DNA of 64,000 nt from Rhineura floridana (GCF_030035675.1 NC_084482.1:225971943-226035942); one strand, 5' to 3'; counted from the first letter of the stretch, positions 23,901 to 33,667 are shown. Notes: generated by a model from the sequence alone, not told the origin. Program-made: numbers and translations.

Positions 23901-25649
23901 ATTACAATAGTTACTGTGTAGAAATAGAAAAGGACAACAAAAAGGGTACAACAAGAACCCTGTTCCAAAAGATTAGAGAAATGAAAGGGAAATTTAAACC
24001 AAGAGTAGGGATGTTGAGTAATCAACAGGGAAACACACTGACTGACAGAAATAAAATAAAATAAAAGGAAGATGGAAGCAATACACTGAAGAACACTATA
24101 AAAGAGATGCAAGGATGACAGATTCATCCTGGAGGAACCAAATGATGAAGAACCTGAAGTGAAAGCTGCTCTTAAAGTACTTGGAAGAAACAAATCACCA
24201 GGAAGAGATGGCATACCAGTAGAGTTGCTACAAGCTACTGAAACTGAATCTGTCCAAATTTTGACAAAAAGCTGTCAGCAAATATGGAAAACAACGGCCC
24301 ACAGACTGGAAGCTTTCTATATATATCCCGAATGAATGAATGAATTGAATGAAAAATCAGCTCATTGGAATTGTGGTGTTGGAGGAGAGCTTTGCACATA
24401 CTATGGACTGCAAAAAAGACAAATAATAGGGTGTTAGAACAAATTACGCCAGAACTATCACTAGAAGCTAAAATGATGAAACTGAGGTTATCATACTTTG
24501 GACACATCATGAGAAGACCTGATTCACTTAACTACACTTGCAACCTTTATATCTGGCCATCAGGCTGAGGACAGAGGAGGATGCCATGCACTGGCATTTG
24601 TGTTTAAACTATCAAGAAAGACCCGTTTTAGCTACAGACTGTTCTTTCAGTGGAAATGATGGTAGAATCCCCTAATTATCCCATCATATCTGATTCTGTC
24701 TGGAGTAGATGCTGCGTCAGTGTTCATGAAGTACTCAATCGTTCTTCAAAGGCAAAGAGGGGTCAAGTGGGGGGAGTGTTTTGTCAGAGATGCCCAGTAA
24801 TGGGGACTAGAAAACAGGGACTGTCCTGGTCATTTGGAGCAAATGGAGTGAGGTGAGGAAGCACCAAACACATTGGTACATCTTTACTTACAGATGAAGG
24901 TTATGAATACCTTTTCATCGACTTCCACTGATGAAGAAGTCCCCTGGGCTGTATTTTTTAATTTATTATTTTTTATTTAAAGCATATTCATAATGCTGTT
25001 TGGCCAAAAAAGCCTTCCAGACCAGCTTACAAATGTCATTGTTAAGGAGGTCCTCGGGCTTCTAATTTCAAAAGGCATAACACAAAAGGAAAAGTGATTT
25101 GGAGGAAGGAGGAAAGGTTTAATTTAGCGAAGAGGGATTTGGACATGAGCTGCTGCCCTAAGAAGAAAGCCTGTTCCCTCCTCCCTCTGATGCCACTCCT
25201 GGCATTCACTTGCCTGCAGGGGGCTGCGTGTCTTGTGTGCCACCCTTGCCTCTTGTCTGCAGGTGGGATAATTCACTGTTTCTATTGTGGCAAATTGTCA
25301 GGGATGAAGGGAGCCGTCGTCCAGCAACATCTGAAAGGCCAAAGGCTCCCCTGCCCTGGAACAGGGGCTGTTTCCCTGGGAAATAGAAAGTGAGGCATAA
25401 CGTCCATCAGCATATAATTACTTACGTAACAAAACTGGTGAAGGGGACCTGGGAAAAGTTGAATGGATGTTGTGCAAAATATTTCTTTGGAGTTGTGATT
25501 CCGCTAATGAGGAAGTCTCCAGGCCGGTAGTAATTGAGTGCTTCCCTTGGTTCCGTCTTCAGACTCAATTGGCTTTTCACCTCCTGGTTCCCACAGACTC
25601 CATGGGGCGTCAGCTGCAGAAATAGCAGCAGAAGCAGCAGGGAGATCAT
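16209..25649 (-). CDS. VMN2R: Vomeronasal type-2 receptor (V2R), copy 1, six exons
   Basis: This gene encodes a class C G-protein-coupled receptor of the V2R family, which detects peptide or protein chemosignals at the surface of vomeronasal sensory neurons. The coding exons are 25426-25649, 21196-21487, 20099-20899, 18063-18290, 17333-17459 and 16209-17119, joined on the minus strand. They sum to 2583 bases, or 860 residues, the usual V2R length. Exon sizes 292, 801 and 228 and the phases match the family pattern. The parts in order are a signal peptide, the Venus-flytrap ligand domain (exons 1-4), a nine-cysteine NCD3G domain (exon 5) and seven membrane helices (exon 6). No stop or frameshift lies in the joined frame. 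Four splice donors begin GT; the one after exon 4 begins GC. Introns 1 and 3 carry LINEs. The start is the ATG at 25649 because a strong signal peptide follows directly. The family assignment is secure; orthology is not. Confidence 0.93.
17205..17275 (-). repeat. L2-like 3-prime tail in V2R intron 5, copy 1
   Basis: The sequence TTTATTTATTTATTTAGTAT followed by TTTATATCCCACCCTTCCTC is the reverse complement of the L2-type terminus. Confidence 0.7.
17333..17459 (-). CDS. VMN2R: V2R copy 1, exon 5 (NCD3G cysteine-rich domain)
   Basis: This short exon of 127 bp reads [17 protein letters not shown], then [20 protein letters not shown]. The cysteine pattern is that of the nine-cysteine linker between the ligand domain and the membrane helices. 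The acceptor is TTATGGTTAG and the donor AAG/GTGGGT. The phase fits exon 6, where the split codon makes Asp. A second acceptor 17 bases inside would break the frame with exon 4. Confidence 0.9.
17870..17914 (+). repeat. (ACT)n microsatellite in V2R intron 4, copy 1
   Basis: About 15 uninterrupted ACT units lie between exons 5 and 4. Confidence 0.95.
18063..18290 (-). CDS. VMN2R: V2R copy 1, exon 4 (ligand domain end)
   Basis: The exon is 228 bp, the standard length. It begins [20 protein letters not shown] and contains the family motif [20 protein letters not shown], ending IVWPKWFNK. The acceptor is TCATTCCAG. The donor reads AAG/GCAGGA, so the intron starts with GC instead of GT. An in-frame stop follows seven codons beyond the splice and no GT lies before it, so the GC site must be used to join exon 5. 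The exon is identical in copy 2. Confidence 0.9.
19012..19838 (-). mobile_element. CR1 LINE 3-prime end in V2R intron 3, copy 1
   Basis: The minus strand encodes [40 protein letters not shown] and [20 protein letters not shown], the CR1 reverse transcriptase C-terminus. It ends with the AATCATAGAATGATAGAGTT-type terminus (plus-strand reading). It is 5-prime truncated. The 214-codon frame is still open, so the insertion may be fairly young, but no functional LINE is present. Confidence 0.9.
20099..20899 (-). CDS. VMN2R: V2R copy 1, exon 3 (Venus-flytrap core)
   Basis: This 801-bp exon encodes 267 residues of the ANF-receptor ligand-binding domain. It begins [14 protein letters not shown] after a TTTTCCTCACTAG acceptor. 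Recognisable V2R landmarks are [20 protein letters not shown], the hinge-side DDDSGERF and [10 protein letters not shown] near the end. It ends LQPWQ at a CAG/GTATTT donor. The frame is fully open. Against copy 2 it has ten differences, of which I count seven as amino-acid changes. Confidence 0.93.
21196..21487 (-). CDS. VMN2R: V2R copy 1, exon 2 (ligand domain, first lobe)
   Basis: The exon is exactly 292 bp, the standard V2R exon 2 length. It reads [20 protein letters not shown] and then [20 protein letters not shown], which are hallmark V2R lobe-1 motifs, and ends GIYKIPQ before a GTATGA donor. The acceptor is TTGTTGCAG. A Glu sits at the second residue where copy 2 has the more usual Val. 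Possible N-glycosylation sites are NIS and NYS. Confidence 0.93.
21690..22126 (+). mobile_element. CR1 LINE endonuclease fragment in V2R intron 1, copy 1
   Basis: The plus strand holds decayed CR1 endonuclease coding, recognisable by [16 protein letters not shown] near 22020 and [14 protein letters not shown] near 22095. About 205 bases present in copy 2 are missing here. It abuts the Bov-B element at its right end. Confidence 0.75.
22127..24540 (+). mobile_element. RTE/Bov-B LINE in V2R intron 1, copy 1
   Basis: The plus strand begins with a Bov-B leader (CACACCTTAACGTGGTGAGG). It then encodes the apurinic endonuclease domain: [51 protein letters not shown] and [20 protein letters not shown]. 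Only the start of the reverse transcriptase remains ([14 protein letters not shown] near 24205) before the C-terminal part ([20 protein letters not shown] near 24460), so the polymerase core is missing. An L2-like insert splits it at 22778-23072. It is a dead element. Confidence 0.9.
22778..23072 (+). mobile_element. L2-like retroposon inserted in Bov-B, copy 1 only
   Basis: About 295 bp interrupt the Bov-B endonuclease coding. The tail reads AAGCCGCCTTGAGGACCTTT and AAGGCGGGGTATAAATTTAA followed by AAATA repeats, an L2-type 3-prime end. Copy 2 has the uninterrupted site at about 55940. No coding is left in it. Confidence 0.85.
24541..25425. other. V2R intron 1, part next to exon 1, copy 1
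   Basis: This is non-coding intron. Apart from A/T-rich runs near 24950-24980 I see no recognisable element. Its duplicate is 58885-59769. Confidence 0.6.
25426..25649 (-). CDS. VMN2R: V2R copy 1, exon 1 (signal peptide and N-terminus)
   Basis: The exon starts with [20 protein letters not shown], a hydrophobic signal peptide with a likely cut near GVCG. The V2R motif [12 protein letters not shown] follows, matching the family YYQPGD..IGGI. The donor is GTAAG at 25421-25425, a strong consensus, and the exon ends in phase 2. The base before the splice differs between the copies, giving T here and S in copy 2. An in-frame ATG at 25727 would add 26 residues before the signal peptide and is less likely to be the start. 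Confidence 0.88.
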
Positions 25650-25799
25650 TCTGGCTCTGCCTCCTGCACCTCTCTTGTGAGTGCAGCTTAATAAAAGAAG
25701 CCAACCCCCAGCCCTTTTCAAGACCAATGCTGCATTCGCTTTGCCGATGCGGGAGATGTTCAGCTCTGGCTTCAGAGCAATTAAACTCCCCCCACTCAG

Positions 25800-25995
25800 G
25801 CAACAGTGGCATAAATAACCTCATGCTGCCCTTGATTCTGATGTTTGGGCAACCTCCAGAAATATCTCTTGAGCTTCAGCAAGGGCAAACCACCATGATT
25901 TTGATAATTATAAGGGGAAGAACGTTCATGCCTGCTACCTGCTCGAGTCTTTGCGTGGCTCGAGGGGCAGGTGCAGAGCTGGAGAAAAACAAGTT
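25800..25995 (-). promoter_or_regulatory. Conserved V2R 5-prime flank, copy 1
   Basis: The segment 150 to 350 bases upstream of the V2R start codon resembles another segment at 9095-9290. Shared words are TGATAATTATAAGG, which holds the homeodomain core TAATTA, then GCGTGGCTCGAGG or GTGTGGCTCGAGG, GGAGAAAA, and CCCTTGATTCTG at the gene-proximal end. I infer a promoter-proximal module of this V2R subfamily. No experiment supports this, and the shared part could instead be an old repeat. Confidence 0.45.
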
Positions 25996-26109
25996 TGTGG
26001 GAAAGCACAGAGGCGGCTTCCGAGAGTGATATGAATCATTTTGGTGCTGGTGGTGGGGAGTTTCTCCTAAACTTTGCTGGCAAGAGCATTAGCAGGGCCC
26101 GGCGCCTGG

Positions 26110-26490
26110 GTCAGACGAAAGGCCTATCTACTCTCACATCCAGTTTCTTGCAATGGCCAGTCAGACCCTCTGGGAAGCTCACACACAAGGCATGAGGACA
26201 ATCGTCCTGTCCTGGTGTTGTTCCCCAGCAACTGGTATTCAGGGATCTGCAGCCTCTGACCCTTGCAGCCGTGCGATCCTCTTTTAAAAGCCAACTAGGT
26301 TGATAGCCATCACCATAACCTGAAGTCCTCAGATTGGCGACACACTCTGTGAAGAAGTCCTTCCTTTTGCCTGCCTAGAATCCCCCAACATTCCGCTTCA
26401 TCGGAAGACCCCTTTGTGTTCTGGTCTCACAAGAAAATCCTCTCCCTATCCATCATCTCCACACCATGCATGATTTTAGGCATCTATTCA
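26110..26490 (-). repeat. Old CR1-like 3-prime fragment, copy 1
   Basis: The plus strand reads GAAGAAGTCCTTCCTTTTGC and CTCCACACCATGCATGATTT, a diverged version of the CR1 coding end found at 4258-4749 and 11945-12580. It is much older than the other CR1 copies here. Confidence 0.6.
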
Positions 26491-27144
26491 CTCAACTTAC
26501 CTTGCTTCTGAGCCAGGGATTGCCAACCTTTGCAGGCCCATGGGCACATTTGGGTTCCTGAGCAAGTGCTCTGGGTGCCACCAATCCTGGCCACTCCTCT
26601 CTCCACTTCCGAGACCATCCCCACCCCAGAGACAAAAAAGAAGGGTCCTGGGTAAACATCTGAACCAGGAGAATTAATCTGAGCTGTGATACACACATAG
26701 AGCTGGAAGAGGAAGTGAGGAAGAGTGGCTACTCTCCCAACTTCCTCCTTCAGCTCCATGTGCTTTCCAAGGCTACCATCCTCAGCACTTCATGACCATG
26801 GGGGCAGGGGGTGGCTTGCCTCAGAGCTGCCTCCACTCATGTTGTACCTAATGCTGCTGCCCGGGTCAGCATCAGGTTGTGGGGGAGGAGACAGCTATCA
26901 CTGGAAAAATACTTTAGAAGGAAATGGGTATATTTAACTCTCTTAGAGATCCAAATATACCCAAACCATCAAAATGAGCCCACCAAACAAAAGCCATCCA
27001 TTAAAAATGCTTCCTAACTGGAAATGGGTTGCTGAAACACAGAGGGCTGTGGAGGAGGTCTAAATCTATGCAGTCTGGTGCCTGGGCTGTGTTTGAATAT
27101 TTTTGCCAAATAGCTCATGGAGGACGGCTGGCATGGAAGAGTGA
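26491..27144. other. Gene-free stretch, copy 1
   Basis: No gene or clear repeat is recognised. Its duplicate is 60835-61487. Confidence 0.45.
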
Positions 27145-27365
27145 CTTAGTGAGACAATGTGGTGTAGTGGTTAGAGTGTCATACAGGGGCACAAGAGGTC
27201 AGGCTTCAAAACTCCACTCATCCATGAAGCTCACTGGGTGACCTTGGGCCAGCTACCACCTCTCAGCCTAACCTACCTCATAAGGCTCTTGTGAGGATTG
27301 TACCATATATGCCACCATGAGCTCCTTGGGGAAACATTAGGATAAAATGTAATAACGATAACAAT
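27145..27365 (+). repeat. tRNA-derived SINE, full length, copy 1
   Basis: The head reads ATGTGGTGTAGTGGTTAGAG, followed by a decayed B box. The body reads ATGAAGCTCACTGGGTGACC and TTGGGCCAGCTACCACCTCT, and the tail CACCATGAGCTCCTTGGGGA, the common squamate SINE layout. Confidence 0.8.
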
Positions 27366-27572
27366 TGATAATAAAGAGGCAGAAGGACCATCCTTGATAG
27401 CTGGACTTCCTGTGGCAAAAAAAATAAGCAACTGTGGACTGTGCCTTCCCTACAAGCAGAACTTGCCCAGGCCAGGATACTCGTCGCCTGAGCCACAATT
27501 GACTTTCTGCTGGTGGCTGTTGTGCGGTACCAAGAGCAGTAAATTAAGTTGCCTTTTTCAACCTGGCACCTA

Positions 27573-28020
27573 GAATCATAGAATCATAGAGTTGGAAGGG
27601 GCCTTGTAGGCCATCGAGTCCAACCCCCTGCTCACAGCAGGAAATCCACAGCTAGAGCATCTCCTGCAGATAGCTGTCCAGCCTCTGCTTGAAGACATCC
27701 AGCGAAGGAGATCCCACCACCTCCCTAGGCAGTCGGTTCCATTGCCGAACTGCCCTTACTGTCAAGAAGTTCCTTCTAATGTCCAATCTGAATCTACGCT
27801 CCTGCAACTTAAAACCATTAGACCTAGTCCTACCCTCTGGGGCAGCAGAGAACAAATCTGTACCCTCCTCTATGTGACAGCCCTTCAGGTACTTAAAGAG
27901 TGCAATCATGTCACCCCTCAGCCTTCTCTTCACCAGACTGAACATGCCAAGTTCCTTCAACCTTTCCTCATAAAACTTGTTCTCCATACTGGCTATCATC
28001 CTCGTCGCCCTGCGGACAGC
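27573..28020 (-). mobile_element. CR1 LINE 3-prime end, copy 1
   Basis: The minus strand encodes the CR1 C-terminus ([40 protein letters not shown]) and ends with AATCATAGAATCATAGAGTT (plus-strand reading). It is the same subfamily as 19012-19838 but shorter. Confidence 0.88.
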
Positions 28021-28439
28021 AGTCCTGGCAGGGCCTACTGATGATGCCAGTCTCATTTCATTTTGAGCCGGCAGGAATTAGCCATTCTTTTAATTTCTCC
28101 TGAAGGCCACAAACCTAGCTTCATTGGCTGGGGCTGATGGGAGATGGAGTCCAAAACATCTGGAGCAAAGGCTGCCCCAGGACATTGTGGGAAACTAAAA
28201 GCATACTTAGATTCAGCCAGCCCAGGCGTCTTGGAGTGCTGCCTGCTTTCACAGTTGAGTTATCTCTCTCAGGCCCATTGACAGACAGTCCCCCACTCCA
28301 GACGACCGTTTCTCCAGGATGCCTCAGAAATCTGGAATCCACCTTGGCTGTAATTCTGCATTTCACTGAATAAGTGTGGGGGAAGGGACTTGTGGGCAAC
28401 GACACTAGTATGTTTGATGCTACATGTTGTGCACACTAC
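28021..28439. other. Gene-free stretch, copy 1
   Basis: No gene is seen. Part of it (GGGAGATGGAGTCCAAAACA, near 28139) looks like a common reptile interspersed repeat whose family I cannot name. Its duplicate is 62408-62824. Confidence 0.4.
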
Positions 28440-29330
28440 AACTTCTTATTATTTGTTTGTTTGGATTGGTTGCTTGATTCCACCCTTTCTCCCAGTAGGA
28501 GGCCAGGGCGACAAACACTTGTGCTTCCACACTAAAGGTCTGTTCCCTATGTTGTGCAGAACGGACCTCCTGATAAGATGGTATCTGCAGGAGGCCCCCA
28601 CCTGCAGAGCGCAGTGATCGACTGGGTGTATTAGGGGTAAGACGGTCTTTCAGGTATCCTGGTCCCGAGCTGTATAGGGCTTTGTACACCAAAACTAGAA
28701 CCTTGAAGTTGGCTCCGTAGCAAATGGGCAGCCAGTGCAATTCTTTCAGCAGTGGGGTGACATGTTGGTGATACTCTGCCCCAGTGAGCAGTGTCGCCGC
28801 CTCATTTTGTACCAGCTGCAGTTTCTGGACCAACCTCAAGGGCAGCCCCACAAACAGCACATTACAGTAATCCAGCCTAGAGGTTACCAGTGCATGGACA
28901 ACAGTGGTCAGGCTACCCTGGTCCAGAAACAGCTGCAACTGTCTTACCAGCCGAAGCTGATAAAAGGCACTCCTAGCCACGGAGGTCACCTGGGCCTGTA
29001 GTGATGAAGATGGATCTAGGAGCACCCCTAGACTATGGACCTGCTCTTTCAGAGGGAGTACGACCCCATCCAAAGCAGGCAACTGACCAATTACTGATGT
29101 ACCAAGGTGCAAGACGGGCTCCACAATGTCAGAGAGGGCATTCGGGGGCAACCGTGTCAAAAGCCCGACGTGCCTCGCTGTTCCACAGAGCGACAAGGGT
29201 TCAACAGGGTCTCCTGCTCGATCTACTGGAAACTCCCTGAGGGCATTCAGGAATCCAGTGGATTCCATTAATCACTGGGGGTGGACCATGTTAATCTGTC
29301 CATCACTCCTACAGGGGAGGATCAGAGCCG
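28440..29330 (-). mobile_element. L2-like LINE reverse transcriptase end, copy 1
   Basis: The minus strand carries a 280-codon open frame typical of the L2 reverse transcriptase C-terminal half: VHSLGVLLDPSSSLQAQVTS, ALVTSRLDYCNVLFVGLPLR, LLKELHWLPICYGANFKVLV and PSRSLRSAGGGLLQIPS. The end is replaced by unrelated residues before the tail. No functional element remains. Confidence 0.88.
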
Positions 29331-29335
29331 TAAGT

Positions 29336-30100
29336 CTAAACTTTGGTCCAAATTAGTAAAACTACGACCCCTTCAAGCAGGTGAGTCCAAAACTGCCTCA
29401 GGGACTCATTGGCTTCCTGTTTTATAGCCAGAAGATTGCCCTGGTTAGGCGGCTTCTGTGACATTTGTCGAAGATGCCCCAAAAGCCTCTCCCTATCTGC
29501 CTGCAACTGGGTGCGGTTGGCCTGAGTCCAAGTTTCCACAGTCCAGCCCGCTGCCATTTGTGTCCTCTCGGACCAAGCTAGCCTCAATCCCCCTTCGGCT
29601 GCCCAAGCCACTTCCAGTGCCCACAATCTACTTTGTTTCTCTCCTGTCAACACTCTATTCACTAAATCCAACATTTTCCTCGGTTGTTCCCCAAAAAAGC
29701 CTGACAACTGGCTCCATTTCTTAAGATCCCATTCCAACCACATCTTGTGCTCAACCACAATCATGTGGCACAGGGTTCCTGCATTGTCCACACAAGGCTG
29801 GTCGCACAAAATCAGTGGGAATTCATAACTTGCTGCCTGTTTTTTCTGAAGTTCCTCTTTCTCTTTTTTCTTTCTAATTTTCTCTTTTTCTCGCAAGCGC
29901 ATGACCACTCCTCCTGAGTCCCCCTCTGGTTCTCCATCTTCCCGTTCCTCCTCAGAGGTCGGGGGAGTCCCTTCTGCCCTCGCCTGAGGAATTTTGCCTC
30001 CGGGGTTGGGAACCAAAGGTGGGGCGGAAGGTATTAGGCTGTGACTCTGTATGCTCCTTCTTACTGAATCATCAGTGAAATAACTAGGGGGGGTTCTCAC
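29336..30100 (-). pseudogene. ERV-B gag fossil, copy 1
   Basis: The frame shows a proline-rich linker (LIPSAPPLVPNPGG), a charged coiled stretch (RLREKEKIRKKKEKEELQKK) and capsid-like sequence (WDLKKWSQLSGFFGEQPRKM), all gammaretroviral gag traits. It is a fossil and not a working gene. Confidence 0.8.
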
Positions 30101-30524
30101 TGGTCAAAGATCTAACAGCCATTATTCTTATTCCTTTCCATTTCTGCGCTGCTGCCTGCCACAGGAACCGGAAATCCATTTGTCCTGGGTGGTTAACCTC
30201 AATCTGCCCCCTTACTCCTCTCAAAGTGGCAGCTTCAAAGGAACCACCTCTTGGCCACCCTGCACCGGGGCCAACACTGCAGTGAAGCGTGTCCACCGTT
30301 CCACGCATAACTCAATCATCTTTTTCTTCTTCATGCCTCTCTGAACTGGCAATTTCCCATACTCCCTGTTTGTCCCATGGCATCTGGCAGGGGTTCCTCA
30401 ACTGCTGCTTATCCTGCAAGCTGGCAGCAAAGGTCTCTGTCCAGGGCAACCGAGAGAAATCTCTCGTGGCGCCTGTTGCCTGAATCAGAGAGGAGACGCT
30501 GCCAGCAAGAGGGGTGCACAGGAG

Positions 30525-30542
30525 ATTCCGGACGAGCCCCCA
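30525..30542 (-). other. ERV-B primer-binding site (tRNA-Pro type)
   Basis: The minus strand reads TGGGGGCTCGTCCGGAAT directly inside the LTR end. It matches the classic proline tRNA site of gammaretroviruses at 17 of 18 positions. Confidence 0.88.
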
Positions 30543-30668
30543 AATTGTTAGGTCAAAACTTACTCACCTCACGTTCACCCCAGGAAGAGTGCGGAGTTGA
30601 GTCCCTTGAACCCACTGCCAGAGACCCAGGAAATAACTGACAACCTTTGACAAGGTTATTTGACAAGG

Positions 30669-31086
30669 CCCGTACACTACGCTCTACTCGGCCCGTACAC
30701 TACGCTCTACTATGAAGGCCCTCCTCCGGGTTCCGACTCATAGAGAAGCCCAGAGGGTGGTGACAAGATCTAGCGCCTTCTCAGTGGTGGCCCCCGAATT
30801 GTGGAACAGTCTCCCCAAAGAGGTGCGCTTGGCGCCAACGTTGTTTTCCTTTCGGCGCCAAGTTAAAACCTTCCTCTTTTCCGAGGCATTTTCATTTTCA
30901 TTTTCATTTCATACAATTTAATTTAATTTAAGTTAACTTAATTTTGTTGTAATAGATCTCAGATTGTTTTTTATTATGTTTTTGCAGTATTATATTGTGT
31001 GATTTTATTGTATCTCTTGTGTTCACCGCCCAGAGAGCTATTGCTAGTCGGGCGGTATAAAAGTCTAATAAATAATAAATAAATAA
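30669..31086 (+). mobile_element. L2-like LINE 3-prime end inserted in ERV-B LTR
   Basis: The plus strand encodes FSVVAPELWNSLPKEVRLAP and LFSFRRQVKTFLFSEAF, the L2-type C-terminus. It ends with ACCGCCCAGAGAGCTATTGC, GGGCGGTATAAAAGTCTAAT and an AATA tail. A 23-bp word starting GGCCCGTACACTACGCTC is repeated in tandem at its 5-prime end. Confidence 0.82.
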
Positions 31087-31496
31087 AGGGGACCCAACCT
31101 GTCCAGCAAGGTGCCTTCCAGAAATGGGAACCCCGTTTATTGAAAGGGGTTCAGATTATATACCCTCGGGGAGGGGCTACAGGCCAGGGGGATGAACTTC
31201 ATAAAGCATAAAGAAATCACACGTTGGCATAAAGGTCATGACAAGAGGGGCGGAAGGAGAGGAAGGGGAGATAGGCGAAATTGCCAGGGGCAAGCTGCCC
31301 TTTGTAAATCAGATTATGCAGGCTGCTACAGCCTTGAGATAAAGGCTGGAGCCAGAGTTCTTAAAACAACGAGAGAACATTAAAACATAGGAAAAGCACA
31401 AAGCAAATGCAAAACACCTCCTTGCTGGGACAAAGGTTTCTCATCCTTTGGCACATATCGGCTAAAGGTCACTTGAGCATGTGAAAAGCTGAATTC

Positions 31497-32280
31497 TGGA
31501 ATGACGTGATGGAGCTTGATATAGAGAAAATCTATGGAATTAACTGCAGCCATGTGACAATGGAAAAACTCTCAAGAGATGAGCCAGTGCATTTTGTAAA
31601 AAAGAAGAACACAGATATGACTTTACAACAATATTTCAGCAACTTATTCAGAATTGATGGCAAGAAAATATTTGGGATAGAGGAAATTCCCATCAGAATC
31701 TTATTATATGTCTATGGCTATGACAGCAAGATTATTATGGAATACTGATAATGGAAGATTGGACACTGAAATTACTGGACTTAACAGGACTATTGAAGAT
31801 GGAAGATGGAATTAATATGGATAATGGAATAATGGCTATTGAAATTATTGGACCTAACAGATTTTGATGAGATGGATTAATCGATATGTTTATTTGGACT
31901 ATGGTTATGACAATAAGATTATTATTATTATTAACGAGATGGATTAATCGACATGTTTATTTGGAGAAAAATTGATAGATATATTTCTTAAAGAATTGAA
32001 ACCTCTCTTTGACTTTTTGTGGAAAGAATAAAGTAATGAGATTTGATGATTAATTAAGATAACTACTGGAGGAAAGTGATTTTATAATATAATTTAAGAG
32101 ACAGGATTGTTATATATTGTAGACCTACAACTGATTTGATCTGCGACAAATGGGAAGTCAACATTTTATTTTTTTGTTTAATCATTTTTGTTTTGTTTTG
32201 TTTTTTGTCTTTGAATGTTTTATGATTTTGTTTTGTATGTTTTATGAAAATTTGAATAAAAATTATTGTAAAAAAGAAAA
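31497..32280 (+). mobile_element. L1-like LINE 3-prime end inserted in ERV-B LTR
   Basis: The insert is flanked by a perfect 14-bp target duplication GAAAAGCTGAATTC (31483-31496 and 32281-32294). It ends with a T-rich 3-prime UTR, GAATAAAAATTATTG and an A-rich tail, as in L1. An 80-codon open frame at its start (31506-31748) may be a remnant of L1 ORF2, but I cannot place it. Confidence 0.8.
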
Positions 32281-32409
32281 GAAAAGCTGAATTCAGTTTG
32301 TATCCTGGACCAAAGTTCTTTCTGCAAATCTTCCTGGGATGGGGGTCAGGTTAGGGGCAAATAAACCAAAATCAATTTTATTTCTTCCATAATTCATTTT
32401 GACCCAACA

Positions 32410-33647
32410 GTAACCTGCTCTGGGATATATTTTGGACTGAAGAGTGGGATGAACTTGCTACGGCTAATATTTATTTATACAAAAAAAACCCCACAATCAG
32501 CTTAACATAATACAAATCTCAAAGATGTTTACCTGAAAACACCACAACAACATTCAATAACACTTCCTAAAAATGAGATAAAAACAAAACTGTATATCAC
32601 AACTAACACTGAGCAGTATGCAATTTTTTTTAAAAAATGGATCTCCTCTGAGTAGAAGTTAAGTTGGATACAGGCCTCAGAGTCAGAGTCCACAAAAGCT
32701 AGGGTAAGCATATTAAGCATTTAAAGAGCATTGTCACTGTTCCACGAAATACCTGATGGAGGGCATTCCAGAGGGTTGGTGCAATCACAGGGAAGGTGTG
32801 CTTCTGCGTTGTTACCAAGAGACAATCCCACAGTTGTGGTACAGCCAACAAGGATCTGCTCAGGGGATCTTAAAGATCAGCTCGGTCTGTACTGGGAAAG
32901 ATGGACTGCTAGATATCAGTGGTCTGAAGTTATTTATGACAGGGTTTCCCAAACTGACCCACAGACCACCAATGGTCTATAAGCTTCATTTGGATGGTCC
33001 ATGACATGCCTGTGGATTTGTGATTGAAAACAGGTAGCCCTCATCCGACTCATGAGTGCACCCAGGCATCTGTTTAGAACATGCATGGCCTCTCCTGATT
33101 CAGACATTACAGAGAAATAGCGCTAGGTATCAACATACTGGTGGCACCTTGCCCAAGATCTCTTAACGACTGCCCAAAGTGACTTCATATGCAGCTCAGT
33201 TGCCAGGTACCTGAGGCATTGTCACCCAAAACTACTCTCTGGAACCGACCCTGTAAGTATGAGTGAAACCAGAGTAATTTTGTGCTCTCAACCTACAGAG
33301 ATGGTCCAGGGGGCTATCACAGTCAACGGTATCAAAAGCTGCTGAGATATGCAGGAGAAACAATAGAGTCATACTCTAAGGCTTTTATTATTATTATTAT
33401 TATTAAATATGTGAAGGGCACCAAAATATAGAAATGGCGGCAGTTTACTTGACAAGGTACACAGATAAAGAGAATGTGAATGTCCTACACAAAAAGTTCC
33501 AAAATCCTTCTCCTATAGTAAAAGTTAATGGAGGCCCAAATGTTACCTTTTCATCACCTTTCCTGAAGAGCCACCTTGAGAGCATGAAGCCTGGCCTGAC
33601 TGTTAACTGGCTCTCATTTTGCTGAGACTTGGAGCTTATCCTACTTG
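32410..33647. other. Gene-free stretch before the copy 1/copy 2 boundary
   Basis: No host gene is recognised. The part around 33290-33370 (CAACGGTATCAAAAGCTGCT) looks like a diverged LINE read backwards. A short ATT microsatellite lies at 33388-33406. The matching part of copy 2 is beyond the window. Confidence 0.45.
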
Positions 33648-33667
33648 TGACATCATACATGATGTCA
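33648..33667. repeat. 20-bp near-perfect palindrome at the copy boundary
   Basis: TGACATCATACATGATGTCA has 9-base inverted arms around a central AC. The same word lies reversed at 11145-11163 and 44101-44119, with related flanks. Confidence 0.7.

Larger units (their letters stand above)
29336..32409 (-). mobile_element. Gammaretrovirus-like fossil ERV-B, 5-prime end, copy 1
   Basis: On the minus strand this holds a 5-prime LTR (30546-32409, itself interrupted by two LINE inserts), a proline-type primer site (30525-30542), a leader and a gag segment (29336-30100). No pol, env or 3-prime LTR is seen on the downstream side, where an L2 begins. It is a broken, partial fossil. Confidence 0.82.
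30546..32409 (-). repeat. ERV-B 5-prime LTR, interrupted by two LINE inserts
   Basis: The outer end reads TGTTGGGTCAAAA and the inner end TTTTGACCTAACA on the minus strand, a clear inverted-repeat pair. Without the two inserts (30669-31086 and 31497-32280) the LTR would be about 650 bp. Confidence 0.8.

Noticed and set aside
25650-25727. Upstream in-frame ATG for the V2R
   Set aside because: It would put 26 residues ahead of a typical signal peptide; V2R proteins begin at the signal peptide.
28420-29268. A 282-codon open frame as a host gene
   Set aside because: It matches the L2-type reverse transcriptase C-terminus, has no introns or host domain and is repeated elsewhere in the window.
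29336-30100. A long gag-like frame as a domesticated host gene
   Set aside because: It sits behind a primer site and LTR, is incomplete and its duplicate is broken. There is no sign of preserved function, so I treat it as a fossil.
31506-31748. An 80-codon open frame as a new small gene
   Set aside because: It lies inside an insert with a 14-bp target duplication and an L1-like tail, so it is more likely an L1 remnant.
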